Assembly: GCA_002162675.1 (NCBI GenBank)
Contig: MAAE01000061.1
Location: forward strand, 1 to 61,478
Length of the DNA: 61,478 bases
Direction: 5' to 3'
Source of the DNA: Colwellia sp. 39_35_sub15_T18
GTDB lineage: Bacteria; Pseudomonadota; Gammaproteobacteria; Enterobacterales; Alteromonadaceae
Positions 34,771-44,339 of the stretch are shown here, piece by piece. How positions within the stretch are numbered: position 1 is the first letter of the stretch; each line of letters begins with the position of its first letter. The translations under genes were made by a program, and so were the position numbers. The notes beneath the pieces were generated by a model. That model saw only the letters and a program-made list of their open reading frames with translations, did not search any database and was not told the origin of the DNA.

Positions 34771-36296
34771 TATTTTTGACCTGCTTGTGCTTTTATCGAA
34801 ATATCTAAATTGTTTTTCTCTTCGCTTAATATTTCACTATTGAATATTTCATCACTTAAGATACCGCCATTTAAGTTAGTCATAAAAGATTCATTAGGCA
34901 CATCGTCTAAACAAGACTCATCAAGCTCCTTGGGCTTGAGGCTGGTTAAAAATTCATTAATAATGTCACTGGCACAGGTACTCATCGCCACAGTATGTGC
35001 TGCGTTTTCAACAACAATATGATGGTTGTTAGGCAGTGATTTCGCACTATAATCACCATTACTTGGTGGTGTTACGGGATCTAAATCACCCGAGAGAATT
35101 AATGTTGGAATATCAGCAGTTACCGTTTGGTAAAATTCTTCACTAGGTCGGTATTGCGGCCAAATGGGGCAAACCATTTTAAAGCCGAAGTGACTGTCAC
35201 CACCGCCAAAATCATTGTCCGCATCTTGCTCAAAGTCAGTGGCCGATATTCTTGGGTAATCTTCATTACAAGTAATGTTAAATAACAAACCAAGATAAAT
35301 GCCTTGGCCACCTTCTGACTGGGCAACTAAACCGGCTAATGGCATATAATTGCCTAAATACGCTTGATGGATCACCAAGGGAACTAAGGAGCGAGTTGCT
35401 ACTGAATATAATTGCATACGCAAAGTGCCCAATAACTTTGCTTTACTGATCACAAACTTAGTCGTTGTTCCTAGCCGCGGGTGCGCAATACTAACTTGTG
35501 CTGGAGCCTTTACTAAACGTGCTACTAACGCTGTAAATTCTTGCTTAAGCTCTGGGTATGCTTTTTGGCAACTTAACTCTTTTTGACAGTTTTCTACTAA
35601 TAAATTGAACGACCGTGCAGAGCTTTGCCCAAATAAGCCAATAGGCACTTCTATGGGGCCGACACTATCTAAAACGACACTACGCAAAGCATTGGGAAAC
35701 ATGCGCATATACACAAGCCCTGCCCGAGTTCCATAAGAGCCACCATAAATATTAATTTGTTTATGGCCTAGCGCCACACGCACAGCGTCAAAATCACGAA
35801 TAGCATTTTCACTATTGTATTGACTTAAATCACCGCTAAAGCTTGCTAAACAATCTTTTATATCTTGCTCTGAAAACTCTTCTGGCGTTATTTCATACGG
35901 GTTTTGCTCTAAAGACTCTTCACATTGCAGCGGGTGAGACTCGCCAGTGCCTCGTTGGTCAACCAAGATCAAATCACGCGTTTTACGCACTTCATTAAAT
36001 ACCTGACGCAAACCTGAAGCCAGCTCGGCTGCCGCTTGTCCAGGACCACCAGCTAAAAACATCAAGGGTGTTTTTTTATCGCTATCATCTATCGCTGGTA
36101 AAACAACAAAATTGATACTAATCTGCTCACCATCAATTTTATTATAATTCTCTGGTACTGATAATTTACCGCACTTTACTTGCGCTTTAACGCCATCAAC
36201 ATGACAGTTTTCTATGACTACGTTTTTTTCTTGACTGTAAGCATTAAAACTTACCAATAAAAGTACGCTTAAAATAGTTATTCCGCTTTTGAACAT
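34770..36296 (-). CDS. Secreted alpha/beta-hydrolase, tripeptidyl/prolyl aminopeptidase-like
   Basis: 508 residues with a signal peptide (ITILSVLLLVSFNAYS). Oxyanion GGPGQAA, DQRGTGESHPLQC, nucleophile GGSYGTR, acid DLDPVTPP and base AAHTVAMS identify the S33 peptidase-like fold with the TAP-type C-terminal domain. It likely trims proline-containing or short peptides in the periplasm. First gene of the operon with the NatAB-like transporter, so the transporter may move a peptide-related substrate; this is inference. Confidence 0.85.
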   Translation of the reverse strand: MFKSGITILSVLLLVSFNAYSQEKNVVIENCHVDGVKAQVKCGKLSVPENYNKIDGEQISINFVVLPAIDDSDKKTPLMFLAGGPGQAAAELASGLRQVFNEVRKTRDLILVDQRGTGESHPLQCEESLEQNPYEITPEEFSEQDIKDCLASFSGDLSQYNSENAIRDFDAVRVALGHKQINIYGGSYGTRAGLVYMRMFPNALRSVVLDSVGPIEVPIGLFGQSSARSFNLLVENCQKELSCQKAYPELKQEFTALVARLVKAPAQVSIAHPRLGTTTKFVISKAKLLGTLRMQLYSVATRSLVPLVIHQAYLGNYMPLAGLVAQSEGGQGIYLGLLFNITCNEDYPRISATDFEQDADNDFGGGDSHFGFKMVCPIWPQYRPSEEFYQTVTADIPTLILSGDLDPVTPPSNGDYSAKSLPNNHHIVVENAAHTVAMSTCASDIINEFLTSLKPKELDESCLDDVPNESFMTNLNGGILSDEIFNSEILSEEKNNLDISIKAQAGQK

Positions 36297-36475
36297 TCTA
36301 ATATTCCATTTGATTCATTAACAATCTCATTACAATTTAGGCATTCTATTTTATTTCATCTCGATTTAAAACGTAGCTATTTGTAAATATTTATAATTAA
36401 CCATTCCAAAAGTCACTTATTCAGGATAAAGTTTAGTTATAGCATTAGTTAAAAGATTAGATTAAAGGTATTTTT

Positions 36476-36694
36476 ATGGAATTAAACCAGTGGATCGATG
36501 AGTTATTTGAAGTATTTGATGAAGATAAAGACGGCGTTATTAGTCGTACTGAATTTGTCGAGTTAATTGATGTATTACTACAAGACAAAGGCATTCGTAT
36601 GTGTGAGTCTATTTTTAATCGATTCGATACAAACCATAGTAATTCAATTTCAAAAGATGAATTAAAAGAAATGGTTATAGATTTAGCCCTCTAA
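36476..36694 (+). CDS. EF-hand calcium-binding protein
   Basis: 72 residues with two EF-hand loops: DEDKDGVISRTE (about 18-29) and DTNHSNSISKDE (about 49-60). Both have acidic residues at loop positions 1, 3 or 5 and 12. No signal peptide, so a cytosolic calcium sensor or buffer. Monocistronic. Confidence 0.88.
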   Translation: MELNQWIDELFEVFDEDKDGVISRTEFVELIDVLLQDKGIRMCESIFNRFDTNHSNSISKDELKEMVIDLAL

Positions 36695-36867
36695 CTTCCC
36701 TTATACCTTCACCTAAATTAGCTCTTAAAACCTAAGAGCTATCATCTTGTATACCCCTGCCATCTCTTCTGATCAGGCTTCTTCACTTTAGTGGTGCTTT
36801 TTGCTATCCTCAGCAAAACAGCGTACAAGTGTACGCTTAAGTATTTTATTATCCTCGGTAAATTATT

Positions 36868-37548
36868 ATGAGCACAAAAACACCTGCCTATAGTGCTAAA
36901 GAAGAACTAGCCAATACCATTAGTCATGGCTTAGGTGTTTTGCTTAGTATCGTAGCACTTATCATGCTACTAACTTATTCAGCGACAAAAGGCTCAGTTA
37001 CAAGCGAATCACTGGCAAGCGCTGCAAATAATGAGATATTAATACGCACCATAAGTTTTAGCATTTATGGTACTAGCCTTATCTTACTTTTTCTAGCCTC
37101 AACTTTTTACCATGGCATTGCCAATCAACAAGCTAAGAAAGTATTCAAACTATTAGATCACTGCGCTATTTACTTGTTAATTGCCGGCACTTACACACCA
37201 TTATTATTACTTAGCTTACACGGTACACTTGGTTATAGCTTGATGGTACTCATTTGGGCTATTGCCATTGGTGGTATCATTTTTAAGATGAAATTTGGCA
37301 GCAAATATAAAAAAATATCACTAACTACCTATATAGGCATGGGGTTTATCTCGTTTAGTATATTAGGTGAACTTTATAAAGTGCTGCCCAGTAACGCTGT
37401 AACATTGCTTGCTTTAGGCGGATTAGTCTATTGTATGGGAGTATTTTTTTATGTGCAGAAAAAAATACCTTTTAACCATGCTATATGGCACCTATTTGTT
37501 TTAGCTGGCGCCAGTTGCCATTTTTTAATGATTTATTGGTATGTTTAA
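36868..37548 (+). CDS. Hemolysin III family (PAQR-like) membrane protein
   Basis: 226 residues with seven membrane segments. Family motifs: EELANTISHGLGVLLS, STFYHG, DHCAIYLLIAGTYTP and the C-terminal HAIWHLFVLAGASCHF with the metal-binding His residues. Despite the name, most members (E. coli YqfA) are membrane-homeostasis or putative hydrolase proteins, not toxins. Followed by a strong terminator. Confidence 0.93.
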   Translation: MSTKTPAYSAKEELANTISHGLGVLLSIVALIMLLTYSATKGSVTSESLASAANNEILIRTISFSIYGTSLILLFLASTFYHGIANQQAKKVFKLLDHCAIYLLIAGTYTPLLLLSLHGTLGYSLMVLIWAIAIGGIIFKMKFGSKYKKISLTTYIGMGFISFSILGELYKVLPSNAVTLLALGGLVYCMGVFFYVQKKIPFNHAIWHLFVLAGASCHFLMIYWYV

Positions 37549-37579
37549 GCCCGATCAGTAAACCTAATAAACACAAAAA

Positions 37580-37612
37580 CAAAAAAGCCTGCAATTGCTT
37601 GCAGGCTTTTTT
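37580..37612 (+). terminator. Terminator after the HlyIII-family gene
   Basis: AAAAAAGCCTGCAA pairs with TTGCAGGCTTTTTT around a 4-nt loop. It may also end the tRNA-Phe transcript arriving on minus from 37629, since both flanks carry A/T runs. Confidence 0.93.
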
Positions 37613-37628
37613 AAATGTAACATAAATA

Positions 37629-37704
37629 TGGTGCCCCGACCCGGATTTGAACCAGGGACACGAGGATTTTCAATCCTCTGCTCTACCAACTGAGCTATCG
37701 GGGC
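37629..37704 (-). tRNA. tRNA-Phe(GAA)
   Basis: 76 nt including CCA. Acceptor GCCCCGA, anticodon loop UUGAAAA (anticodon GAA), T arm CCUGG-UUCAAAU-CCGGG. Identical to the tRNA-Phe at 47755-47830, in opposite orientation. Confidence 0.98.
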
Positions 37705-37841
37705 AATCTCTTAAACAGACCTTATAACGCTTTATAATACTTTATAAAAAAGGCAGTGCTGTAAAGAGCGCGTATAATAGCTATAAAATTCAGTGCTCGC
37801 AACCGTTTTCTGGTATTTTTCTAAGGCTAAATTATATTATT

Positions 37842-38171
37842 TTATAATTCAAAATCTTCAAAATCCAAATCACTGCTATTAGCAAGTGTTGTTTTGCTGG
37901 GCGGGTCTAATAATGAAGGTTGTAAGCTAGTTTCTGTTGGTTCAATTTCTTGTCCTGGTGATTTTTCAATGGTTTGGTGATTAACTTTATTTTGTTTACG
38001 TTTTTTTCTTTGTAGACAAAGTTTAATCACTTTTTGTTTTTTATCGCTATCAAAAACTTGCCACTTCTGCCTTTCATCACGCGAGCGCATGCAGCCAAGG
38101 CAATAACCTTTTTCATCAGACTCGCAAATACCTATACAAGGGCTTGGTACGTCAAAAAACTCTAACTGCAT
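37842..38171 (-). CDS. DUF1289 family protein
   Basis: 109 residues from the ATG at 38171 (MQLEFFDVPSPCIGICESDE). The frame extends to 38243, but the added residues come from the neighbouring repeat region. CIGIC...GYCLGCMRSRDERQKW is the DUF1289 Cys cluster, probably a metal site. A Lys/Arg-rich stretch and an acidic Ser/Thr tail follow. Function unknown. Confidence 0.85.
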   Translation of the reverse strand: MQLEFFDVPSPCIGICESDEKGYCLGCMRSRDERQKWQVFDSDKKQKVIKLCLQRKKRKQNKVNHQTIEKSPGQEIEPTETSLQPSLLDPPSKTTLANSSDLDFEDFEL

Positions 38172-38247
38172 TAATCTATATGACCCCATGAAAAAGCATA
38201 CACGTTCACTACCATCCATGGCACCACGACATACGACCGCCAAGGAT

Positions 38248-38403
38248 GAACATAATCGCTCTTTGACGTCCTGTCACCGCGAAATACCGTTCGTCCTGAA
38301 CATAATCGCTTTTTGACGTCCTGTCATCGCGAAATACCGTTCGTCCTGAACATAATCGCTCTTTGACGTCCTGTCACCGCGAAATACCGTTCGTCCTGAA
38401 CAT
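38248..38403 (-). repeat. 50-bp tandem repeat, three copies plus a partial
   Basis: Units start with GAACATAATCGCT at 38248, 38298 and 38348, with a truncated fourth at 38398. Copies 1 and 3 are identical; copy 2 has two transitions. The block lies upstream of the DUF1289 gene and downstream of the SulP gene. Units abut without spacers, so it is not a CRISPR. Confidence 0.93.
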
Positions 38404-38442
38404 AAAAATGCGCTGTAAGTTAAGTATAACTTATTCAGCGCA
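38404..38442 (-). terminator. Terminator of the SulP gene
   Basis: On minus TGCGCTG (38442-38436) pairs with CAGCGCA (38415-38409), with extra TAAGTT/AACTTA pairing inside, then five T. It ends 57 bp before the repeat array. Confidence 0.8.
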
Positions 38443-38460
38443 CTATTTTAATATAAGCGA

Positions 38461-39990
38461 TTAAGCCAATTTATCGGTAGCAATATGATAATCAGGATCT
38501 TCAATAACATTAAGCTCAACCAGTTTATCTGCTTTGGCGAGCAGTTGTTTACACTCTTTATTAAGGTGCTTTAAGTGCATGGTTTTGTTTCGAGAAATAT
38601 AACGTTCGGCTAAAGTATCAATGGCTTCTATAGCAGAATGATCGGCAACACGGGCATTTTTAAATTCCACAATAATGTCATCGGCATCCTTTTCAGGGCT
38701 AAATTGCTCTAAAAAGTTAGCAATTGAGCCAAAAAATATCGGACCATTAACTTCATAAACAGTTGAACCGTTTTCATTGGTGCTGCGAATAACATTGATA
38801 TGCTTGGCATGCTCCCAAGCAAATATTAATGCTGAAACAATAACACCAACGATTACCGCAATCGCGAGATCAGAATAAACAGTAACACCAGAAACAAGGA
38901 TAATAACAAAGGCATCACCTTTAGGAACCTTACTCAAAATGCGAAAACTTGACCATTCAAAGGTACCAATAACAACAATGAACATCACCCCTATTAAAGC
39001 TGCTAGAGGAATTTGCTCGATTAACGATGAGGCAAACAAAATAAAACCAAGTAACGCCAATGCTGCGGTTATGCCAGAAGCTCTACCACGGCCACCAGAG
39101 TTAACGTTGATCATAGATTGCCCTATCATGGCACAACCACCCATACCGCCAAAAAAGCCAGTGACAGTATTCGCTGCACCTTGAGCCACACATTCTTTAT
39201 TACTACGACCGCGAGTACCTGTTAGTTCATCAATAAGCGTCAGTGTTAATAAAGACTCGATTAAACCAATAGCGGCAAGCACAAGAGCAAAAGGTAAAAT
39301 AATTTTCAAGGTCTCTAAAGTAAAAGGAACATCAGGCATTGAGAAGGTTGGTAGGCCACCAGCAATGGAGGCTATATCGCCGACAACCTTTGTATCTAGG
39401 TCAATAGCGAATACCAACATAGAAACACCGACAATGGCCACTAACGTAGAAGGGATAGCTTTAGTTAATTTAGGAAAGAAGTGAATAATTGCCATCGTTA
39501 ATAATATTAAGCCTGCCATAAGGTATAGAGCAGCGTCTTGCATCCATACCAATTCCCCAGCGCTATTAACTTCTTTAAATTGCCCTAACTGTGCTAAGAA
39601 AATAACAATAGCTAGGCCATTAACAAAACCAAGCATAACGGGATGTGGCACTAAACGAATAAACTTACCCAGCTTAAATATTCCTGCTAGTATTTGCAGC
39701 ACCCCTGTTAACACCACAGTAGCAAAGAGATATTCAACACCATGAATTGCCACTAAGCTCACCATAACAACAGCCATGGCACCAGTAGCACCCGAAATCA
39801 TACCTGGGCGACCACCAAAAACAGCAGTAATTAAACCCACCATGAAAGCGGCATATAGCCCCACTAAAGGGTCTACGCCAGCAACAAAAGCAAAAGCAAC
39901 TGCTTCAGGCACTAAAGCCAAGGCAACAGTAAATCCTGACAGCACATCATTTTTTAGGTTAGACACAGAACTTGCGTGTAATTCAAACAT
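38461..39990 (-). CDS. SulP-family anion transporter with STAS domain
   Basis: 509 residues. NDVLSGFTVALALVPEAVAFAFVAGVDPLVGLYAAF is the SulP signature over the first helices. Ten to fourteen membrane segments follow, then a cytoplasmic STAS domain (about 400-500; VNGPIFFGSIANFLEQF, VADHSAIEAIDTL). Members move sulfate, bicarbonate or dicarboxylates with Na+ or protons. PEAVAF and a Gly-rich GGMGGCAMIGQSMINVNSGG loop fit the bicarbonate/sulfate group. No carbonic anhydrase neighbour helps decide. Confidence 0.93.
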   Translation of the reverse strand: MFELHASSVSNLKNDVLSGFTVALALVPEAVAFAFVAGVDPLVGLYAAFMVGLITAVFGGRPGMISGATGAMAVVMVSLVAIHGVEYLFATVVLTGVLQILAGIFKLGKFIRLVPHPVMLGFVNGLAIVIFLAQLGQFKEVNSAGELVWMQDAALYLMAGLILLTMAIIHFFPKLTKAIPSTLVAIVGVSMLVFAIDLDTKVVGDIASIAGGLPTFSMPDVPFTLETLKIILPFALVLAAIGLIESLLTLTLIDELTGTRGRSNKECVAQGAANTVTGFFGGMGGCAMIGQSMINVNSGGRGRASGITAALALLGFILFASSLIEQIPLAALIGVMFIVVIGTFEWSSFRILSKVPKGDAFVIILVSGVTVYSDLAIAVIVGVIVSALIFAWEHAKHINVIRSTNENGSTVYEVNGPIFFGSIANFLEQFSPEKDADDIIVEFKNARVADHSAIEAIDTLAERYISRNKTMHLKHLNKECKQLLAKADKLVELNVIEDPDYHIATDKLA

Positions 39991-40170
39991 TTTGTTCTCG
40001 TTGGTAATTATTGCGAGGTAAAAAATACGCAGGCAAAGTTAGTAGAAAATAGTCACCTGAGTATAGGCAACTATTCGCAAACATAGGGAATTTAAGGGCG
40101 TGGATAGTATAGATTTAGTAAGAAAAAGTCAATATTTGTACGCCTTGCCATCACGTATTAACAACAAAGT

Positions 40171-40357
40171 TTGTATTTATTCAACTTAGAAATATTTACC
40201 ACAGAGAGCACCGAGGCAGGTTATATGATCCATGCATAACCGAAGTGTTCTACATCCATGTAGATCTTGCTAACGCACTACACCAAGAATAACAAAGTCT
40301 CCGTGTGGGCTCGAAGAGCCCTCTGTGAAGCATCGCGGCTCGGTGGTTAACAGTTAC
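40171..40357 (+). repeat. Dispersed intergenic palindromic repeat, copy C (long form)
   Basis: Same blocks as copies B and D (TATTTATTCAACTTAGAAA, TTACCACAGAG, AACAAAGTCTCCGTGTGGGC, GAAGAGCCCTCTGTGAAGC, GGCTCGGTGG) but with about 60 extra bases after CACCGAGG that carry their own dyad (CTACATCCATGTAG). Confidence 0.85.
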
Positions 40358-40378
40358 CAAAATTTTAACCTGCTTTAC

Positions 40379-41950
40379 TTACGCTATTCTTTTTTCTTTA
40401 GTCTGCTCAATAGGTACTTTTACTTTGAAGCAAACGCCTTGATCTGTTTCAACTGAGGTGATGGTGCCAGACAACTTAGCATTAACCAAATTAAAGACAA
40501 TATTTAAACCTAATCCTGATCCCCCTTGGCCACGCTTAGTGGTAACAAAGGGGTCAAAAATACGTTTTTTAAAGCTTTTTTCAATGCCTTTACCGTTATC
40601 ACCATAAAGTAGTGTTAAATAACCTTTTGAGTGGGTAAAAACGATTGATATTTCCCCTTCTCGACGATCTTCAAAGCCATGAATGTGCGAGTTCATCAAA
40701 AAATTAGTTAAAATTTGGTTCCAAGCACTCGGATAGGTAACTAAAGAGAAATATTGATCAACGTCAATATGAATGTGATATTTTTTGTGTTTAAACATTG
40801 TTTTAACGGTATTAACGACATCATAAACATGTTGGTGCAGATTTATATTCACTTTCGGATCGGTATGTTGCTCAACGGCAACCGATTTAAAGCTACGAAT
40901 TAACTCAACTGATTTATTTAAGCTACGCTCAATAATTTGTTCGTATTCACCCAGTAAATTTAAGGTGTCGGATAAAAATAATTTGGTTAACTCCTGTGAC
41001 TCTACCGCTTCTTTTAAGCTGTCTACTTTTTCTTTTAATGCCGTAATAGAGGTAACACAAATGCCTAAAGGTGTATTAACTTCGTGCGCAACACCAGCAA
41101 CTAGCTGACCAAGTGAAGCCATTTTTTCAGATTGTACTAATTGATCTTGTGCGAGTGTTAAATCGTCAAGGCTTTGTTGTAATTGTTGATTACTCTTTTC
41201 GAGTTTTGCCGTTCTATCATGCACTTTAACTTCAAGTTCACCATTTAAGGTCAGCAACGCGTTTTCTGCGTCTTCAAGTTTCACTATTTTATTTTTCAGT
41301 TTCAAACGCATGCCATTAATGGCATTAACAAGGTAGTCTAACTCGTCTTCTGCCTCAGGGCGATTCGACAACAATAATTCTTCGTCTAAGTTATGACTAG
41401 CCAACTGCTGAGCATAACGAGTAATTTGAAACAAATGACGAGTGATCAGTTTATCAATAATGACAATAATGAAAAATGCCACGATAAATATTTTGATGAA
41501 TTCAGATGTTAAAATAAAACCCGCTTGTAACCAGAGTTGCTGATATATGTCTTGATAATCAGCATAAACTTTCAGCTTACCAACCTTATTTCCATCATGA
41601 ATAATAGCAAACTCAACAACTTTTTTGGCCTCTACGCTGGCATCACCTACTTGCTGTTGAAAGTCAAAATCATTTTCGACTTTGACTAAACTAATATCTG
41701 GCAAATCAACAATGCCTTGAATTTGCTGAGCAACAAGTGGCTTATTAAAATCCCATAAGCTACTTGCTATAGAAGGAATATAGCTTTTTTCAATATTGTC
41801 AAAGCGTTGTTCTAAAAGGGTAAGATCATCCTGAAAAGAAGCATAAAGCTGTACAAATGTGGAACACACTGAGACAAAAACACTACACAATAATATATAA
41901 AGTAGTAAGCGCTTTGTTAATTTATCATTTATTTCAACTGCTTTATTCAT
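40379..41950 (-). CDS. Membrane sensor histidine kinase (orphan)
   Basis: 523 residues. Helix one about 13-33, a periplasmic sensor of about 110 residues, helix two about 148-170, a HAMP-like region (ITRHLFQITRYAQQLA), a coiled coil (about 220-270), H box GVAHEVNTPLG, and ATPase boxes N (NQILTNFLMNSHIHG), G1 (GDNGKGI) and G2 (GGSGLGL). It autophosphorylates on His and would pass phosphate to a response regulator, but none is next to it. The signal is unknown. Confidence 0.92.
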   Translation of the reverse strand: MNKAVEINDKLTKRLLLYILLCSVFVSVCSTFVQLYASFQDDLTLLEQRFDNIEKSYIPSIASSLWDFNKPLVAQQIQGIVDLPDISLVKVENDFDFQQQVGDASVEAKKVVEFAIIHDGNKVGKLKVYADYQDIYQQLWLQAGFILTSEFIKIFIVAFFIIVIIDKLITRHLFQITRYAQQLASHNLDEELLLSNRPEAEDELDYLVNAINGMRLKLKNKIVKLEDAENALLTLNGELEVKVHDRTAKLEKSNQQLQQSLDDLTLAQDQLVQSEKMASLGQLVAGVAHEVNTPLGICVTSITALKEKVDSLKEAVESQELTKLFLSDTLNLLGEYEQIIERSLNKSVELIRSFKSVAVEQHTDPKVNINLHQHVYDVVNTVKTMFKHKKYHIHIDVDQYFSLVTYPSAWNQILTNFLMNSHIHGFEDRREGEISIVFTHSKGYLTLLYGDNGKGIEKSFKKRIFDPFVTTKRGQGGSGLGLNIVFNLVNAKLSGTITSVETDQGVCFKVKVPIEQTKEKRIA

Positions 41951-42167
41951 TAATGCTACTCATTGAAATTATTGAAGTATTGATTAAAACTACCTTATCA
42001 TACCGATCTTTGTTTCACCATTTAAGGCAAATCTGACTTAAATGTCAACTGTAAAATTCAATGTTAACAGCAATTTAACAACAGTATATTCACATTAACA
42101 ATTTTTTATTTCCTAACAATGAACTTGGGGTATATCATATAGTTAATGACTTAACACGGTGAACGAT

Positions 42168-42758
42168 ATGAAAAAAACAATAACCTTTTCAACATTAATA
42201 CTGGCTGTTTTGGCACTCAGCTTACTCGCTGGCTGTAGCAATAAACCCAGCACAACAATTGATTTTAACCCTAAAACTAATTTTGCATCTTTTACTGACT
42301 TTCAATTTAGTCCACAGCAAAAGACCACACTTGACGCTAACCCGGTAATGACTAACCGTATACAATCGGCGGTTGAGCAAAGCTTGTCGAATAAAGGCTT
42401 AACAAAAGTAAATTATATTGACAATCAAAGTGCTGATATAACAATCAAGGTTTATTTTAACCAACAAGAAAAACAGAACAATTCATCATTTAATATCGGC
42501 TTTGGCACAGGAAGGGTAAGCAGTCATGGCGGCGGCAGTATAGGTGTAAGTACGAGTGGCCCCATCAATAGTGACGCAATCATTGTTACCAAAATAACCA
42601 TTGATATGAGTCATGATGGTAAAGCTGTTTGGCACGGCACTGATAACTATGAGACCAAAGGTGATTTGACTGCTGAAGAGGTTAATAACGCCGTAACGTT
42701 AACAGTAAATAGCATATTGACAAACTTCCCACCTGAAAAAGTCACTAACAACAAATAA
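42168..42758 (+). CDS. DUF4136 lipoprotein
   Basis: 196 residues from the ATG at 42168 (MKKTITFSTLILAVLALSLLAGCSN), with GGTGA upstream. A GTG three codons earlier is less likely. Lipobox LLAGC. The DUF4136 pattern begins DFNPKTNFASFTDFQFSP and continues to the GKAVWHGTDNYET block; a Gly/Ser-rich loop sits in the middle. A membrane-anchored envelope protein of unknown role. Own terminator. Confidence 0.88.
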   Translation: MKKTITFSTLILAVLALSLLAGCSNKPSTTIDFNPKTNFASFTDFQFSPQQKTTLDANPVMTNRIQSAVEQSLSNKGLTKVNYIDNQSADITIKVYFNQQEKQNNSSFNIGFGTGRVSSHGGGSIGVSTSGPINSDAIIVTKITIDMSHDGKAVWHGTDNYETKGDLTAEEVNNAVTLTVNSILTNFPPEKVTNNK

Positions 42759-42796
42759 AAAAAGCGGCAAATAATAATTTATTTGCCGCTTTTTTA
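42757..42796 (+). terminator. Terminator, probably bidirectional
   Basis: AAAAAAGCGGCAAAT pairs with ATTTGCCGCTTTTTT around an 8-nt AT loop. It lies between the converging DUF4136 and protease genes and has T runs on both strands. Confidence 0.93.
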
Positions 42797-42816
42797 TTAT
42801 TTACTACTACACAGTA

Positions 42817-43863
42817 TTAATATTGTTTGGTTGCTACCTGCCAATACACAGTTTTCACTTCACCTGCGCGAAGGAAGGTAAAAGAGACTTCATCACCTTT
42901 TTTCACTGCCGCCATACGTTGTTTAATTTTTATAGCTGATTCTATACCGGTGATTTTATGGCCGTTTATTGATAACAAAATATCACCACCAATTAAAAGC
43001 GATGTGTGACCAATAGTGACATTAATATTACCGCCCCTAAAACCGAGTTTATCAGCTAAAGTACGCGGCACTACATGCTGAATAAGCATGCCATGGCCTG
43101 CGGCATTATTTAATGCGTAAGACTGCTGTTCATTAAGTAAAAAAGGAATAAAGCCAGAGAAAGTACCCGGGTCGCTATCCATAATGTCATGAATAGTATC
43201 TATAGAGACCACGAAACCTAAACCATTACTGCCACCACTTTTTGATAAAATATGACTGACAATGCCAATTATTTCACCTTTACTATTAAACATTGGCCCA
43301 CCAGAGTTACCCACGTTAATAGAAGCATCAGTTTGCAATAAACGTGGTGTAATTTTTGTGGCAGGAATTTGTTTACCATCACGAATACCACTTAAATATC
43401 CCACAGATAAACTATGACTTACCCCGTAAGGTGCACCAATAACAATAACTTGCTCACCTATTTGGTAGCTGTTAGCTTCAGCCAATTTTAATGGCTTTAT
43501 GTTTTCAGGCACATCAACGGCTTGGATCATGGCAAGGTCAATCATAGATTCAACCCACACTACATGGCCGCTGGTTTTGGTACCATCAGCATAAACAATT
43601 TCAATATCGGTAGCTTTATCAACAACATGAGCCGCAGTTAAAATACGCCCTTTTTTGTTAATTAATGCACCTGAGCCTAAAGAGCCCGCAACACTTGCCT
43701 TATAAGCCGCTTGTCCAGGCTTTGGATCCGCTAACGCTTTAACGTGTAGTTCAACTACCGCAGGGTTAACCGATTTATAAAGTTTTTGAATGGTATTTTC
43801 AGCGCTCGCGCCCAAAGCAATAACGCTTAAACTAACAAGTAAAAGTATTCTAAGAATAAACAT
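42817..43863 (-). CDS. Periplasmic trypsin-like serine protease (HtrA-like) with C-terminal PDZ
   Basis: 348 residues with a signal peptide (ILLLVSLSVIALGASA). Catalytic triad: His in LTAAHVVDKA, Asp in ESMIDLAMIQA, Ser in VGNSGGPMFN. The C-terminal 100 residues are PDZ-like (GDILLSINGHKITGIESAIKIKQRM). Shorter than DegP (one PDZ). Role in envelope protein quality control or regulated proteolysis is inferred. Confidence 0.9.
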   Translation of the reverse strand: MFILRILLLVSLSVIALGASAENTIQKLYKSVNPAVVELHVKALADPKPGQAAYKASVAGSLGSGALINKKGRILTAAHVVDKATDIEIVYADGTKTSGHVVWVESMIDLAMIQAVDVPENIKPLKLAEANSYQIGEQVIVIGAPYGVSHSLSVGYLSGIRDGKQIPATKITPRLLQTDASINVGNSGGPMFNSKGEIIGIVSHILSKSGGSNGLGFVVSIDTIHDIMDSDPGTFSGFIPFLLNEQQSYALNNAAGHGMLIQHVVPRTLADKLGFRGGNINVTIGHTSLLIGGDILLSINGHKITGIESAIKIKQRMAAVKKGDEVSFTFLRAGEVKTVYWQVATKQY

Positions 43864-43983
43864 GAGGGTTAAAAGTCCTTATTTAAAATTGCCCGCTAGT
43901 TTACCTAACTATAGAAAAATAATCAGATATTTTAGTATCAAAAATTGTTATCATTCTTGTAGAATTGTTACTAGAGAAGACAA

Positions 43984-44325
43984 ATGCAGATTATCGCAAT
44001 ATTGGCATTAACCGCACTAGCTTGGTTGATATGGCAACTGATTAAGGCCAAGCGTTTTAGTCGTTTTAAACAAAAAATTGAAGATGAACTAAAAGATAAA
44101 GTGATTGCTAGCATTATTGACGAGTTAGAAGAAAGTCGCTGCGACATTTTTCCTAATAGTGACTGCCACAAAGAAGCAAGCATTTTTTATTGGACACAAT
44201 ATAAAAGCCGCATATTACATGCGGCTTTACAAAGAGAAATTATTACTGAGCAATGGTTAAAAGATTCTGGCAACCTACGCAATGCCCAGCACTTATTCTA
44301 TATTGAAAAGCGCTTTCTTCTTTAG
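43984..44325 (+). CDS. Small membrane-anchored protein, unknown
   Basis: 113 residues. One N-terminal helix (IIAILALTALAWLIWQLI) followed by a basic patch (KAKRFSRFKQK) and a cytoplasmic helical domain. FYWTQYKSRILHAAL and EKRFLL are candidate conserved stretches. No family recognised. It stands alone between the protease and trmB genes. Confidence 0.65.
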   Translation: MQIIAILALTALAWLIWQLIKAKRFSRFKQKIEDELKDKVIASIIDELEESRCDIFPNSDCHKEASIFYWTQYKSRILHAALQREIITEQWLKDSGNLRNAQHLFYIEKRFLL

Positions 44326-44339
44326 CCTTGTTTGACAAG

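Noticed and set aside
38248..38403. 50-bp repeats as a CRISPR array
   Set aside because: No spacers between the copies and no cas genes in the window.
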